From positions 271,986 through 335,985 of the forward strand of contig JAXLTL010000003.1 of assembly GCA_046330075.1 (NCBI GenBank): a stretch of 64,000 bases of DNA, read 5' to 3'. Position numbers and translations under genes: made by a program. The stretch's first letter is position 1. Every line of letters starts with the position of its first letter. The notes under the pieces were generated by a model that saw only the letters and a list, made by a program, of their open reading frames with translations, was not told the DNA's origin and did not search any database. This DNA is from JAJTFW01 sp046330075 (GTDB lineage: Bacteria; Bacteroidota; Bacteroidia; AKYH767-A; OLB10). Below are positions 1-8,603 of the stretch, in pieces.

Positions 1-1445
1 ACAGTGCAGGTATTGATTTTAAAAATTTACAAAATCCGGTACCTGCTTCAAGTGTATTACGCAGTAGGGGAACCTGTGCCAGTATCTGTGATAGTACCGG
101 AGATTTGTTGTTTTATTGTGGTACACCATATGTCTATCAATGGATAATAAATCCTAATTTTGATTATACAGTTGGATATGTTGTAAATAAAAGTCATTCA
201 TTAATGCAAGGAGGTGACTCATTAGTTGGTGCATTTTGGTATCAGGAAATGATAATCGTTCCGGATCCGGGCGATAGTAACCGTTTTTATGTATTCAGTG
301 CTGGCGTGGCTCAGCCAGTTGTAGGTTTGTATTATTCAATTGTTGATTTGAGTTATAATGGCGGCTTAGGAAAAGTGGTGCAGAAGAATGTTCAATTACG
401 CGGTGATACCATATGTGATGGCATCACCGCAGTTCGTCATGGAAATGGACGAGACTGGTGGGTACTTGTGAGGAATTGGAGGGATGTACCAACGAATGAG
501 GTATTTGTTTATTTAGTTGATCCTGGAGGTGTAACGGCATTACCAATTCAAAACATTGGGTATTCAGAGGTTTTTTCAGGGTTTAAACGATTTAAATTTA
601 ACTTACTCGGTAATCGATTATATGAAGTTTCATCTACAGGATTTATTGGGTCTATGGACTTTGATCGTTGTACAGGCCAACTTTCTAACCAAGTAACATA
701 CTGCTTACCAAATACGCCTTATTTGGGCTTTTGGGGCTTTGAAGTGTCACCGGATGAAAATTATCTCTACACATCACTGATATACCAGACACCGAATCAG
801 GACACGAGTTATATATTGCAATTCGACTTGAATGCAACAAATTTTTTAGCAAGTGCTGACACTTTGGGTACATTCACAGCTCCAGATACACCAGGCTTAT
901 TAGAATTAGGTCCTGATGGAAAAATATATGTAAGCATTACATGGGCTGGAGGTGATACTTGTTTTGACTACCTATATTGTTACGGAACTGTGAATACAAC
1001 TAATTCAAATTTATCGGTAATCAATTACCCGGATAGTGCCGGTGCTGCTTGTGGATTCCAACCGTTTTCATTCAACTTAGGAGGGCATAAGACTTATTGG
1101 GGTCTTCCCAACAATCATAATTATGAATTAGGAGCCTGGGTAGGATCGCCATGTGATACACTTTCTGTTGGAATTCCTGAATTTATTCAAAGAAACGGAG
1201 AGTTGAAATTGTATTATGATAAATCCTGGCAAACAGTATTTATCAATGCGGAGCAATTACTCGGGAAGAACGCAATCTTACAGTTTTATAATTTGAATGG
1301 GCAGTTGATTGATGAATTGAAAAATCCCGTGCAAGGAGGTTATTTAACATACAGCTCTTCATTTGCTTCCCAGCCGGATGGATTATATATTGTCCGACTA
1401 CAGACAGAAAAGGAAGTGTTGACTGGAAAATTTGTGAAGTGGTGA
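1..1445 (+). CDS. T9SS type A sorting domain protein, 5'-truncated by the window edge
   Basis: The frame is open from base 3 with no in-frame ATG near the edge, so the gene starts left of the window. The visible part, about 480 residues, is Gly/Asn/Tyr rich with repeated short beta-strand stretches (for example SPDENYLYTSL and LGPDGKIYVSIT), which suggests a beta-propeller-like extracellular domain. It ends with a typical type A C-terminal sorting domain (ILQFYNLNGQLIDEL, then DGLYIVRLQTEKEV and KFVKW), which in Bacteroidota directs export by the type IX system and attachment to the surface. The signal peptide would be in the missing part. The specific function is not recognised. Confidence 0.8.
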   Translation, partial: SAGIDFKNLQNPVPASSVLRSRGTCASICDSTGDLLFYCGTPYVYQWIINPNFDYTVGYVVNKSHSLMQGGDSLVGAFWYQEMIIVPDPGDSNRFYVFSAGVAQPVVGLYYSIVDLSYNGGLGKVVQKNVQLRGDTICDGITAVRHGNGRDWWVLVRNWRDVPTNEVFVYLVDPGGVTALPIQNIGYSEVFSGFKRFKFNLLGNRLYEVSSTGFIGSMDFDRCTGQLSNQVTYCLPNTPYLGFWGFEVSPDENYLYTSLIYQTPNQDTSYILQFDLNATNFLASADTLGTFTAPDTPGLLELGPDGKIYVSITWAGGDTCFDYLYCYGTVNTTNSNLSVINYPDSAGAACGFQPFSFNLGGHKTYWGLPNNHNYELGAWVGSPCDTLSVGIPEFIQRNGELKLYYDKSWQTVFINAEQLLGKNAILQFYNLNGQLIDELKNPVQGGYLTYSSSFASQPDGLYIVRLQTEKEVLTGKFVKW

Positions 1446-1455
1446 GGTGGTGTCC

Positions 1456-1592
1456 GGTGGCTTCGGCTCCGCTCAGCCACCGGTGGAATAGTATAGTATC
1501 TAAACGCTGGCTTCGTCCGATAGCTATCGGACCGATAGCTATCAGACCGATTGCTATCGGACTACGGTGGCTGAGCGGAGCCGAAGCCACCG
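1456..1592. repeat. Inverted repeat enclosing three tandem CCGATAGCTATCGG-type palindromes
   Basis: A 27-bp sequence at 1456-1482 recurs as a perfect inverted copy at 1565-1591. Each arm is itself a hairpin (GGTGGCT...AGCCACC). Between the arms, 14-mers spaced 15 bp apart begin at 1517, 1532 and 1547. The first is the perfect palindrome CCGATAGCTATCGG and the other two differ by one base each. It lies between two convergent genes and could act as a bidirectional terminator or be a REP-like mobile repeat. The exact palindrome recurs at 39011-39024. Confidence 0.8.
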
Positions 1593-1610
1593 TAGTCCGG
1601 CCCTATTCTT

Positions 1611-2483
1611 CTACGTCTTTACACTCGCCGTATCCACAATCCTTCTGATCGCGTCTTCTAAAAATGCAGGAATCAGCGTGGATTGCGTGAGACTGATTTT
1701 GTCGGGATCGTTGAGGTGCAAAAGCATCTCGTCGTATTTTTCCTGTCCGTGGTGCTTGACGATGATCTGCTTTTTATCGTCGCGTAAAAGATAATGCAGC
1801 ATCCCCACCGGATCGGCTTCCGGGTGACATTGCGTGCCGATCATCTCCGGCGTAAAACGAACCGACATCAACGCGCGTTCATACGGAACATGCGGTCGAT
1901 CTTTTTCAATCGCTAAGATCTTCGCGCCGATTTTATCGATCTGATGATGATCGGGTTGAACAACCTGCCAGTCGCGGCTGTCAACAGCATAGAAAGGATC
2001 GGGGAGGGCAGCGAAGACTTTTTCTTCTTTGCCTTCTTCGGTGAGATGTACCGGGAAAATGCCGAAGGCTGTACTCTTCCGCTTGATTACATCACCAATT
2101 TCAAGATGACGGCACATGAGCTGGAAAGAGTGACAAATGAAAAAGACAAATTTTTTGTTTTCGCTTTCGCGGTTATGTTCGAGCAAGCGATCAATCAGAC
2201 TGAAATATTCTTTCTCCCAGTGAGCGCCGGGTTCTTCCAGTGGACTTCCCGGACCGCCGCTGCTGATGTAAATATCAAAACTATCGTCTGGGATTTCATC
2301 ACGGAAACGCACATCAAAACGCTCGCAGCTCAAGGTCCAGGGTGAAGGTACATCCTGACGGCTGAGAATGTTCTGAATGCCGCGCATGCCCTCGTTCGGC
2401 TCGTTGTTGTAGAGGTCGAGGATGGCGACACGAATCAGTGGTTGGTTTTCCTGTTCCGGCACGTAACGGTGATAGAATCCCAT
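1611..2483 (-). CDS. Class I glutamine amidotransferase-like protein
   Basis: The 290-residue protein has the GATase class I plan: a GGPGSP oxyanion turn at 76-81, a nucleophile elbow ICHSFQ with Cys117, and TQCHPEADP supplying His220 and Glu222 for the catalytic triad. Members of this family hydrolyse glutamine or gamma-glutamyl amides. It is the last gene of a minus-strand cluster with a GCS2-type carboxylate-amine ligase (9 bp upstream), an ATP-grasp protein and an esterase. This suggests it hydrolyses, or supplies ammonia to, a gamma-glutamyl or peptide product of those ligases. The substrate is unknown. No synthetase domain is fused. Confidence 0.85.
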   Translation of the reverse strand: MGFYHRYVPEQENQPLIRVAILDLYNNEPNEGMRGIQNILSRQDVPSPWTLSCERFDVRFRDEIPDDSFDIYISSGGPGSPLEEPGAHWEKEYFSLIDRLLEHNRESENKKFVFFICHSFQLMCRHLEIGDVIKRKSTAFGIFPVHLTEEGKEEKVFAALPDPFYAVDSRDWQVVQPDHHQIDKIGAKILAIEKDRPHVPYERALMSVRFTPEMIGTQCHPEADPVGMLHYLLRDDKKQIIVKHHGQEKYDEMLLHLNDPDKISLTQSTLIPAFLEDAIRRIVDTASVKT

Positions 2484-2492
2484 TTTATACGA

Positions 2493-3584
2493 TCAGAGTC
2501 CGTAGTTGGTTTCACTTACCATATAGTCCACCACGTCTTTGAGATTTCCGGTGGCTTCATAGATTTTCAACTGGCGATCGGCTCCGGTACCCTGCTCGAG
2601 CATCTTCTCAATGTAGCGTAATTCGTTGCGGCTGCCGAGATCATCCACCACATCGTCCACAAAATCGAGGAGTTCGTAGATCAGGTCCTTGGTAGGCACT
2701 TCTTCCTGCTTGCCGAAATCGATGAGCTTACCATGGATACCATAGCGCGCGGCTCTCCATTTATTCTCGTTGATCAGGGCGCGGCTATAGTTGCGGAAAC
2801 TGAGGTTTTGCTTCATGAGCTTGTACACCTTCGCGGTGACCGCCTGCATCAAGGCTGCGAGCGCAATGGTTTCGTCAATGCGCATGGGCACGTCGCAGAT
2901 CCGGTATTCGATGGTGTCGAAGAAGGGGTGGAGTCGGAGATCCCACCAGATTTTCTTACCGTTGTCGATGCAGTTGGTCTTGATGAGGAGGTTTACGTAG
3001 CTGTCGTATTCTGCCACGCTGCTGAATTCTTCCGGAATACCGGTACGGGGAAACTTGTCGAATACTTTTGTTCTATACGCTTTGAAACCGGTGTTACGTC
3101 CGAGCCAGAAAGGAGAGTTGGCACTGAGTGCGAAGATGTGCGGGAGGAAATAGCGGGTCTGGTTCATGAGCTGCAGACCGATTTCGCGACTGGGAATGCC
3201 CACGTGCACGTGTAATCCGAAAATCAGATTTCCACGGGCGGTGTCCTGCATCTGGTCCACGATTTCATGATACCGCGGATGGTCGGTGATGAGCTGGTCC
3301 TGCCAGCGGCTGAACGGATGCGTTCCCCCGGCAGCAAAGAGCAATCCCTGCTTGGCCGCGATCTCTCCGATCATTCTGCGGAGGTAGGTGACCTCTGTGC
3401 GTGCCTGCTCTACGTCTTTGCAGATATTGGTACCGACTTCCACCATGCTCTGGTGCATCTCGGCTTTTACCTGTTCTTTTAAAACCGTTTTCCCGCCTTC
3501 CACAATCTGGTGCATGTGGCTGCGCAATTCGCGGGTCTCGGGGTCGATAATCTGAAACTCTTCTTCAATTCCAATCGTGAACAT
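2493..3584 (-). CDS. Carboxylate-amine ligase, GCS2/YbdK family
   Basis: The 363-residue product opens with the family signature FTIGIEEEFQIIDPET and carries GLHVHVGIPSREIG and IEYRICDVPM further on, as in the glutamate-cysteine ligase type 2 (YbdK) family, which is close to 370 residues. These enzymes make ATP-dependent amide bonds, for example gamma-glutamyl-cysteine, although many YbdK homologues have weak or unknown natural activity. The ATG at 3584 is chosen because the conserved domain begins at residue 2; an upstream extension is unconserved. It sits between an ATP-grasp ligase gene (102 bp upstream) and the amidotransferase (9 bp downstream), probably in one operon. Confidence 0.88.
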   Translation of the reverse strand: MFTIGIEEEFQIIDPETRELRSHMHQIVEGGKTVLKEQVKAEMHQSMVEVGTNICKDVEQARTEVTYLRRMIGEIAAKQGLLFAAGGTHPFSRWQDQLITDHPRYHEIVDQMQDTARGNLIFGLHVHVGIPSREIGLQLMNQTRYFLPHIFALSANSPFWLGRNTGFKAYRTKVFDKFPRTGIPEEFSSVAEYDSYVNLLIKTNCIDNGKKIWWDLRLHPFFDTIEYRICDVPMRIDETIALAALMQAVTAKVYKLMKQNLSFRNYSRALINENKWRAARYGIHGKLIDFGKQEEVPTKDLIYELLDFVDDVVDDLGSRNELRYIEKMLEQGTGADRQLKIYEATGNLKDVVDYMVSETNYGL

Positions 3585-3686
3585 AAAGGCTAAAGTAATT
3601 TTCTGGTGAACTAACGTTGAGGAATATCCGTTTTGGCAGATATGTACAATCGCCGGCATTGGTGATGCCGGCGATGAGGGTGTTGC

Positions 3687-4685
3687 TCATGCGTTTTCGA
3701 TTTCTTTGTGACCGAAACGGGGAACAGGCTGACCCGAGGCCATGCCCATCGTAGCATTTTTCATGTACGTTCCCCAGGTGAGGTTGTCGGCGTTTTCTTT
3801 GTGTGCTTTCGCTCTGCGGATACACATGTTGGCAGCGCTTTCAATTACCCAGTCGAAGTTTTCCTGTCCTACGCTGTTGATGTCAGCATCCGGAGCAGGA
3901 TTGCAGAAGTCGATGGCGTAAGGAATACCATCACGTACCGCGAATTCAACCGTGTTGAAGTCGTATCCGAGGGCATCGTTGAGACGCAGGGTGTAGTCGA
4001 GAATCGTATCGAGGAGTTTTTTGTCGCCGTTGAATTTGTTGTGAACGTAGCGCAGGTGGTGTGGATTGCGTGGTTCGTATTCCATGATGCGCACATCGCG
4101 TTGTCCGATGCAGTACACACGGTAGTAGCTTTCAAATTTGATCTCTTCCTGCAGCAGCATCACCAGCTGACCGGTGGTCTGGTGCGACTGGAAGAATCCG
4201 TCGGCCGTATCGAGCTGGAATACATTTTTCCATCCGCCCCCGGCATGTGGTTTCATGTACACCGGGAAACCAACATATTCAAACATGCCTTGCCAGTCCA
4301 TCGGCATCTTAAGGTTACGGAATGAGGCTTCACTGGTATCTGTCGGCCATTGGTTGGAAGGAAGGAGACAGGTTTTCGGTACGGGAATGCCGAGACGGGT
4401 TGCGAGACAGTTATTGAAGAACTTCTCATCTGCACTCCACCAGAATGGGTTATTAAGGACGGCCGTGCCACATAGCGCAGCGTTCTTGAGATAAGCACGG
4501 TAGAAAGGAACATCCTGCGAAATACGGTCGAGGATGACATGGTAATCCACTGCCTCGCCCTGAATGCATTTGTCGATGCTCACAAGTTCGGCCTGAATGC
4601 CGGGTTCATTTTTTGAATTGATTCTTTCGATAAGGGCATCGGGAAAAGATCTTTCCATGCCGTGTAAAATTCCGATACGTTTCAT
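3687..4685 (-). CDS. ATP-grasp ligase (RimK/glutathione-synthetase-like)
   Basis: This 332-residue protein has an ATP-grasp layout. An N-terminal Rossmann-like part (MKRIGILHGMERSFPDAL) is followed by a central segment with FPVYMKPHAGGGWKNVF (phosphate-binding lysine and glycine loop), and a C-terminal catalytic part with FNTVEFAVRDGIPYAIDFCNPAPD, containing the metal-binding Glu/Asp/Asn residues. The family joins a carboxylate to an amine via an acyl-phosphate. With the adjacent GCS2 ligase it would allow two successive amide bonds, in the manner of glutathione synthesis, but the substrate cannot be read from sequence. Confidence 0.85.
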   Translation of the reverse strand: MKRIGILHGMERSFPDALIERINSKNEPGIQAELVSIDKCIQGEAVDYHVILDRISQDVPFYRAYLKNAALCGTAVLNNPFWWSADEKFFNNCLATRLGIPVPKTCLLPSNQWPTDTSEASFRNLKMPMDWQGMFEYVGFPVYMKPHAGGGWKNVFQLDTADGFFQSHQTTGQLVMLLQEEIKFESYYRVYCIGQRDVRIMEYEPRNPHHLRYVHNKFNGDKKLLDTILDYTLRLNDALGYDFNTVEFAVRDGIPYAIDFCNPAPDADINSVGQENFDWVIESAANMCIRRAKAHKENADNLTWGTYMKNATMGMASGQPVPRFGHKEIENA

Positions 4686-4782
4686 GTATGTTGGTGTTTG
4701 TTTTTAATGTTGAACAAAAGCAAATCTGCTTTCAGTACTGATGGTTTACGAAGGTAGCGATTTCCCTTTTCCGGTGAAAGGA

Positions 4783-5493
4783 TCAGAAGTCCATTCTTCC
4801 GAAGTAGGTGGGCAGCATTTCACGCCAGGCGGGCCAGTCGTGGGGCATGCCCGGACGAATATCCAGCCAGTACGACATGCCTTTGCGGGCCATGATTTCG
4901 GCTAAACGGTAGTTCTGCGGGAGGCAGAAATCGTGTTCTCCCACACCCAGCACGATCCCCATTTTCCAGAGGTTTTCATCGTTGAGTCCGGCGAGGAAAT
5001 CTACCGGATTATTGTAGTACACGTTTTCATCATAGTACCCGTCCATATGGTTGGTGATGTCGAATGCTCCACCCATGGAAAATACGTTGTTCACTCTGTC
5101 GGGATGACGGAAGGCGAAGTTGATCGCCTGATATCCGCCGAAACTACAGCCGGCCACGGTCACCTTATGCTGACCGGTCTCCGAACTGGCACGTTCCATC
5201 ACTTCGTCGAGGATAAAACGATCGTAGATCGTATGACGGCGGATCCGCTCGGCAGGATGAATCATCTCCTCGTAAAATGAATGCTCATCCACGCTGTCGG
5301 GGCAGTAAATCTTCACAAGTCCGTTATCTACAAACCAGGCTACACTGTCAATGAGCTTGAAATCGCGGTTCTGGTAGTATTTTCCCATCGAAGTCGGGAA
5401 GATGATCACCGGGCGACCGGAAGTCCCAAAAATTAACATTTCTGTTTCCTGACCCAGATTCGGCGAAAACCATTTTACGTATTCTTCTTTCAT
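4783..5493 (-). CDS. Alpha/beta-hydrolase-fold esterase (PF00756-like)
   Basis: The 236-residue protein carries the nucleophile elbow VAGCSFGGYQA (Ser), an acid candidate in GVGEHDFCLPQN and a C-terminal His in GMPHDWPAW, as in the putative esterase (esterase D/COG4947) family. The start at 5493 (MKEEYVKW) is where the conserved domain begins; the open frame to 5667 would overlap the divergent gene and is unconserved. It is the first gene of the four-gene minus-strand cluster. A TATTTTTG element (minus strand, 5519-5512) lies about 20 bp upstream and may be its promoter, although no matching -33 TTG was seen. It might release or modify the ligase product. Confidence 0.82.
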   Translation of the reverse strand: MKEEYVKWFSPNLGQETEMLIFGTSGRPVIIFPTSMGKYYQNRDFKLIDSVAWFVDNGLVKIYCPDSVDEHSFYEEMIHPAERIRRHTIYDRFILDEVMERASSETGQHKVTVAGCSFGGYQAINFAFRHPDRVNNVFSMGGAFDITNHMDGYYDENVYYNNPVDFLAGLNDENLWKMGIVLGVGEHDFCLPQNYRLAEIMARKGMSYWLDIRPGMPHDWPAWREMLPTYFGRMDF

Positions 5494-5616
5494 AATCGGT
5501 TGATAGAGATGCAAAAATAGACGGAACAGGTCGATTTTTAAAACAGGAGCCCTGGATTGTTGATAGCTTTTGGGAAGGCTGAAAAATTCCATGAAAAAGG
5601 CCTGAATCCGTACAAG

Positions 5617-5644
5617 TTGCATAGAGGTGATCTCCCTACTTTTG
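5617..5644 (+). promoter_or_regulatory. Predicted Bacteroidota promoter, TTG-N17-TACTTTTG
   Basis: TTG at 5617-5619 and TACTTTTG at 5637-5644 fit the phylum consensus (-33 TTG, -7 TAnnTTTG). The start codon of the downstream oxidase is at 5649, so transcription would begin at about 5650. That implies a leaderless or nearly leaderless mRNA, or a later true start codon. Confidence 0.55.
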
Positions 5645-5648
5645 TAAC

Positions 5649-7055
5649 ATGAGTACAGCAGTAGCATCGATTTCAGAAGAGCTTTCCCGTCGCCTGACGG
5701 AAGCTTTGGGAACAGCCCATGTTTTATTGTCGGAGGAAGATAAAACGGATTATGGCAGCGACCAGACCGAAGATTATCATTTCATGCCGGCCGTTGTTGT
5801 AAAACCCGGTACAACCGAAGAAGTAGCCACTGTGCTGCGCCTGGCCAATGAATACCGGATTCCCGTTACTCCGCGCGGGGCAGGTACCGGACTCTCCGGA
5901 GGGGCATTACCCGTAAAAGGCGGAATTGTACTCTCTACAGAACGCTTCAACCGCATTCTCGAAATCGACGAACGCAACCTGCAGGCAACGGTTGAGCCCG
6001 GAGTGATCAATCAGGTGTTCAGAGATGCTGTAGAGGCGAAAGGACTCTTTTATCCACCCGATCCTGCGAGTCGCGGAAGCTGTTTTTTAGGCGGCAACCT
6101 TGCCGAAAATGCAGGAGGTCCGCGGGCGGTGAAATACGGCACTACAAAGGACTACGTTCTGAACTGCGAAGTGGTGCTGCCCACCGGCGAAATCATCTGG
6201 ACCGGCGCCAACGTACTCAAAAACTCCACCGGCTATAACCTCACACAACTCATCGTGGGCAGTGAAGGTACGCTTGGCATCATCACCAAAATCGTTTTCC
6301 GCCTCATTCCGCTGCCCACGCAGAATCTCATCATGCTGGTCCCGTTTTTCTCGCCTGAAAAGGCCTGCGAAGCGGTTTCTGCGGTTTTCAGAGCGGGATT
6401 TACGCCCAGTGCGATGGAGTTTATGGAGCGCGATGCCATCGATTTCGTGATGAAATATGTGGATGTGAAGATTCCGGTAAAGGATGAACATCAGGCGCAT
6501 CTCCTCATCGAAGTAGACGGGCATGATCTCGATGCGTTGTTTTCAGAGTGTGAGAAGATCAGCGAAGTGATGTACGCCCACGATTGCGACGAAGTGATGT
6601 TCGCCGATTCTGCCCAACGGAAAGACGAACTCTGGCGCATGCGCAGAGCAGTGGGTGAGGCCGTGAAATCACATTCTGTGTACAAGGAAGAAGATACCGT
6701 TGTGCCCAGAGCCGAACTTCCTGTCCTGCTCAAGGGCGTGAAAGAAATCGGTAAGAAATATGGATTTAAGTCCGTTTGTTATGGTCATGCGGGCGATGGC
6801 AACCTCCATGTGAACATCATCCGTGACACAATGTCAGAAGATGACTGGAACAACAAGGTGCCTCAGGGCATCCGCGAAATCTTCCAGCTCTGCGTGCAGC
6901 TGAAAGGCACAATTTCAGGAGAGCATGGCATTGGTTACGTGCAAAAAGGGTACATGGACATCGCCTTCAATCCGGTCCAGATCGACCTCCAAAAGGGCAT
7001 AAAAAAGCTCTTCGACCCCAATAATATCCTCAACCCCGATAAGATGTTCGTTTGA
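5649..7055 (+). CDS. FAD-binding oxidase, GlcD/D-lactate dehydrogenase type
   Basis: The 468-residue protein has the FAD-linked oxidase (VAO/PCMH) domain: PRGAGTGLSGGALPVKGG (pyrophosphate loop, residues 74-91), the PDPASRGSCFLGGNLAENAGGP region and GSEGTLGIIT. It also has the C-terminal HAGDGNLHVNI and SGEHGIGYVQK motifs typical of glycolate oxidase subunit GlcD and D-lactate dehydrogenases. It oxidises a 2-hydroxyacid to a 2-oxoacid, passing electrons to a quinone or partner subunit. No GlcE/GlcF partners are adjacent, and the Fe-S domain of fused versions is absent. The exact 2-hydroxyacid is undetermined. Confidence 0.9.
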   Translation: MSTAVASISEELSRRLTEALGTAHVLLSEEDKTDYGSDQTEDYHFMPAVVVKPGTTEEVATVLRLANEYRIPVTPRGAGTGLSGGALPVKGGIVLSTERFNRILEIDERNLQATVEPGVINQVFRDAVEAKGLFYPPDPASRGSCFLGGNLAENAGGPRAVKYGTTKDYVLNCEVVLPTGEIIWTGANVLKNSTGYNLTQLIVGSEGTLGIITKIVFRLIPLPTQNLIMLVPFFSPEKACEAVSAVFRAGFTPSAMEFMERDAIDFVMKYVDVKIPVKDEHQAHLLIEVDGHDLDALFSECEKISEVMYAHDCDEVMFADSAQRKDELWRMRRAVGEAVKSHSVYKEEDTVVPRAELPVLLKGVKEIGKKYGFKSVCYGHAGDGNLHVNIIRDTMSEDDWNNKVPQGIREIFQLCVQLKGTISGEHGIGYVQKGYMDIAFNPVQIDLQKGIKKLFDPNNILNPDKMFV

Positions 7056-7118
7056 ACTTTCCCGTTCAGATGAAGTTTTGACGGATTCATTGCATTTTCG
7101 GCAACTTCGCCGGAACTT

Positions 7119-8603
7119 TTGTCGTTAAATAGCAGGTATAATACTCTCCTGTTGAAACGACTCAAGGAAATAGTGCTGTTGCTGTTGCTGGGTATCGGAA
7201 ATTCCGGTCATGCGCAGGAAATGTGGGGTGCGGCTCATTCGAATTATGCCGGACAGATGGGACTTGATCTCAATCCGGCTTCGATTGTGGATGCTCCTTA
7301 TAAGTGGGAGCTTCATATCCTGTCAATGGATGCGGCACTGGTAAACAACTACATGTATCTCCAGAGGAATTCAAAACTCATCCGCAAGAGTTTTCAGGGT
7401 GAGAGTGTAGAGAAAGATAAGTTTACGGATAAATACACGCAGAAGCCGAATAAATACGGTTATGGATCCGTGTTTCTGAAGTATCCGGCCTTTATCTGGT
7501 CAGATAAAAAATGGGGTGCTGCGTTTCATGTGAGTACCAGAGCAGAGTTTAGCGCTTCTCATGTTCCGTATCATCTGGCAAAGTATTTCAAACAGGGTTT
7601 TGATTACGATTATCAGCAGGGCAATTATTATCACGCAAAAAATACCAAAGCGGCAGCAGCGGCATGGCATGAATTCGGCATCACTTATGGGCGCGAGCTG
7701 CACAATTCGAAGGAGCATTATTGGTCGGCGGCGGTAACACTGAATTACAATTACGGGTTGAACGGTTTTTTCCTGATTCTTGATGATGCTCATTATATTG
7801 TGCCGGCAGATACTTTGCTCCTTGTGGATGACATGACCGCTACTTACGGTCACGCCTTTCCGTCAAATGGCAAAGGCAGTTCGGACAGCCCGCTGGCTCG
7901 CCGGGGCAGTGGGTTTTCTACGACGATCGGGGTGCAGTATTATAAAAACAGGAACGACGCTTTCTTTGATCCCTGTAAACGGGGCAGAGGAGATAAACCG
8001 TACGATTACCGCTTGGGGATTTCATTGCTGGATGCAGGTTATATCCGTTTTAACAAAGGTGCAAGAACCTATCAGTTTACAGCGAACAGTACCGACTGGT
8101 ACGGTATCGATACAACTAAGTTCAACGGTTGGGTGTATACTGATTCTATTATGAGCTCAAACTTTTACGGCAGCCGTCTGGGATCAAGGGATGGATTCAG
8201 CTTTCCGGTGTATATGCCCACGGCATTGAGTGTTCAGTTTGATTATGCACTGAGTGAAAATATTTTTGTGAATGCGACCGTGATCCAGCGCGTACCGCTT
8301 TCCAGATATGCCATACGCCGCACCAACCAGATAGCAATTACCCCACGGTTCGAATCGCGAAGATTTGAGTTCAGTATTCCGATTTCGTATTATGAATATT
8401 TTCGTCCGCGGGTAGGAATGGCATTTCGCTATGGAATACTTACAATGGGTACGGATATGATCAGCCCGTTGCTCGGATTCACTGATTCATATGGTGCTGA
8501 CTTTTATTTCGGCATCTCCTTTAAAAATTTTGGAAACTGCGGACGAAATAACGGGAAAGGCAACCGAGGGGTCAGAAGTATTGAAAAGTGCCTGGATAAA
8601 TAA
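7119..8603 (+). CDS. DUF5723-family envelope beta-barrel-like protein
   Basis: About 490 residues. A hydrophobic signal sequence (IVLLLLLGIGNSGHAQ) is followed by MWGAAHSNYAGQMGLDLNPASIVDAP, the hallmark opening of Bacteroidota DUF5723 proteins. The rest is rich in alternating aromatic strands and ends with an FYFGISFKNFG-like strand, as expected for an outer membrane barrel. No ATG precedes the signal peptide in frame, so the start must be TTG or GTG; TTG at 7119 or 7152 and GTG at 7173 are candidates. The function of the family is unknown. It is convergent with the next gene; the two stop codons are adjacent at 8603/8604. Confidence 0.75.
   Translation: MSLNSRYNTLLLKRLKEIVLLLLLGIGNSGHAQEMWGAAHSNYAGQMGLDLNPASIVDAPYKWELHILSMDAALVNNYMYLQRNSKLIRKSFQGESVEKDKFTDKYTQKPNKYGYGSVFLKYPAFIWSDKKWGAAFHVSTRAEFSASHVPYHLAKYFKQGFDYDYQQGNYYHAKNTKAAAAAWHEFGITYGRELHNSKEHYWSAAVTLNYNYGLNGFFLILDDAHYIVPADTLLLVDDMTATYGHAFPSNGKGSSDSPLARRGSGFSTTIGVQYYKNRNDAFFDPCKRGRGDKPYDYRLGISLLDAGYIRFNKGARTYQFTANSTDWYGIDTTKFNGWVYTDSIMSSNFYGSRLGSRDGFSFPVYMPTALSVQFDYALSENIFVNATVIQRVPLSRYAIRRTNQIAITPRFESRRFEFSIPISYYEYFRPRVGMAFRYGILTMGTDMISPLLGFTDSYGADFYFGISFKNFGNCGRNNGKGNRGVRSIEKCLDK

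Noticed and set aside
1243..1794. Several short ORFs across the inverted repeat near 1.5 kb
   Set aside because: They read through palindromic repeat DNA or antisense to the amidotransferase and translate the repeat units.
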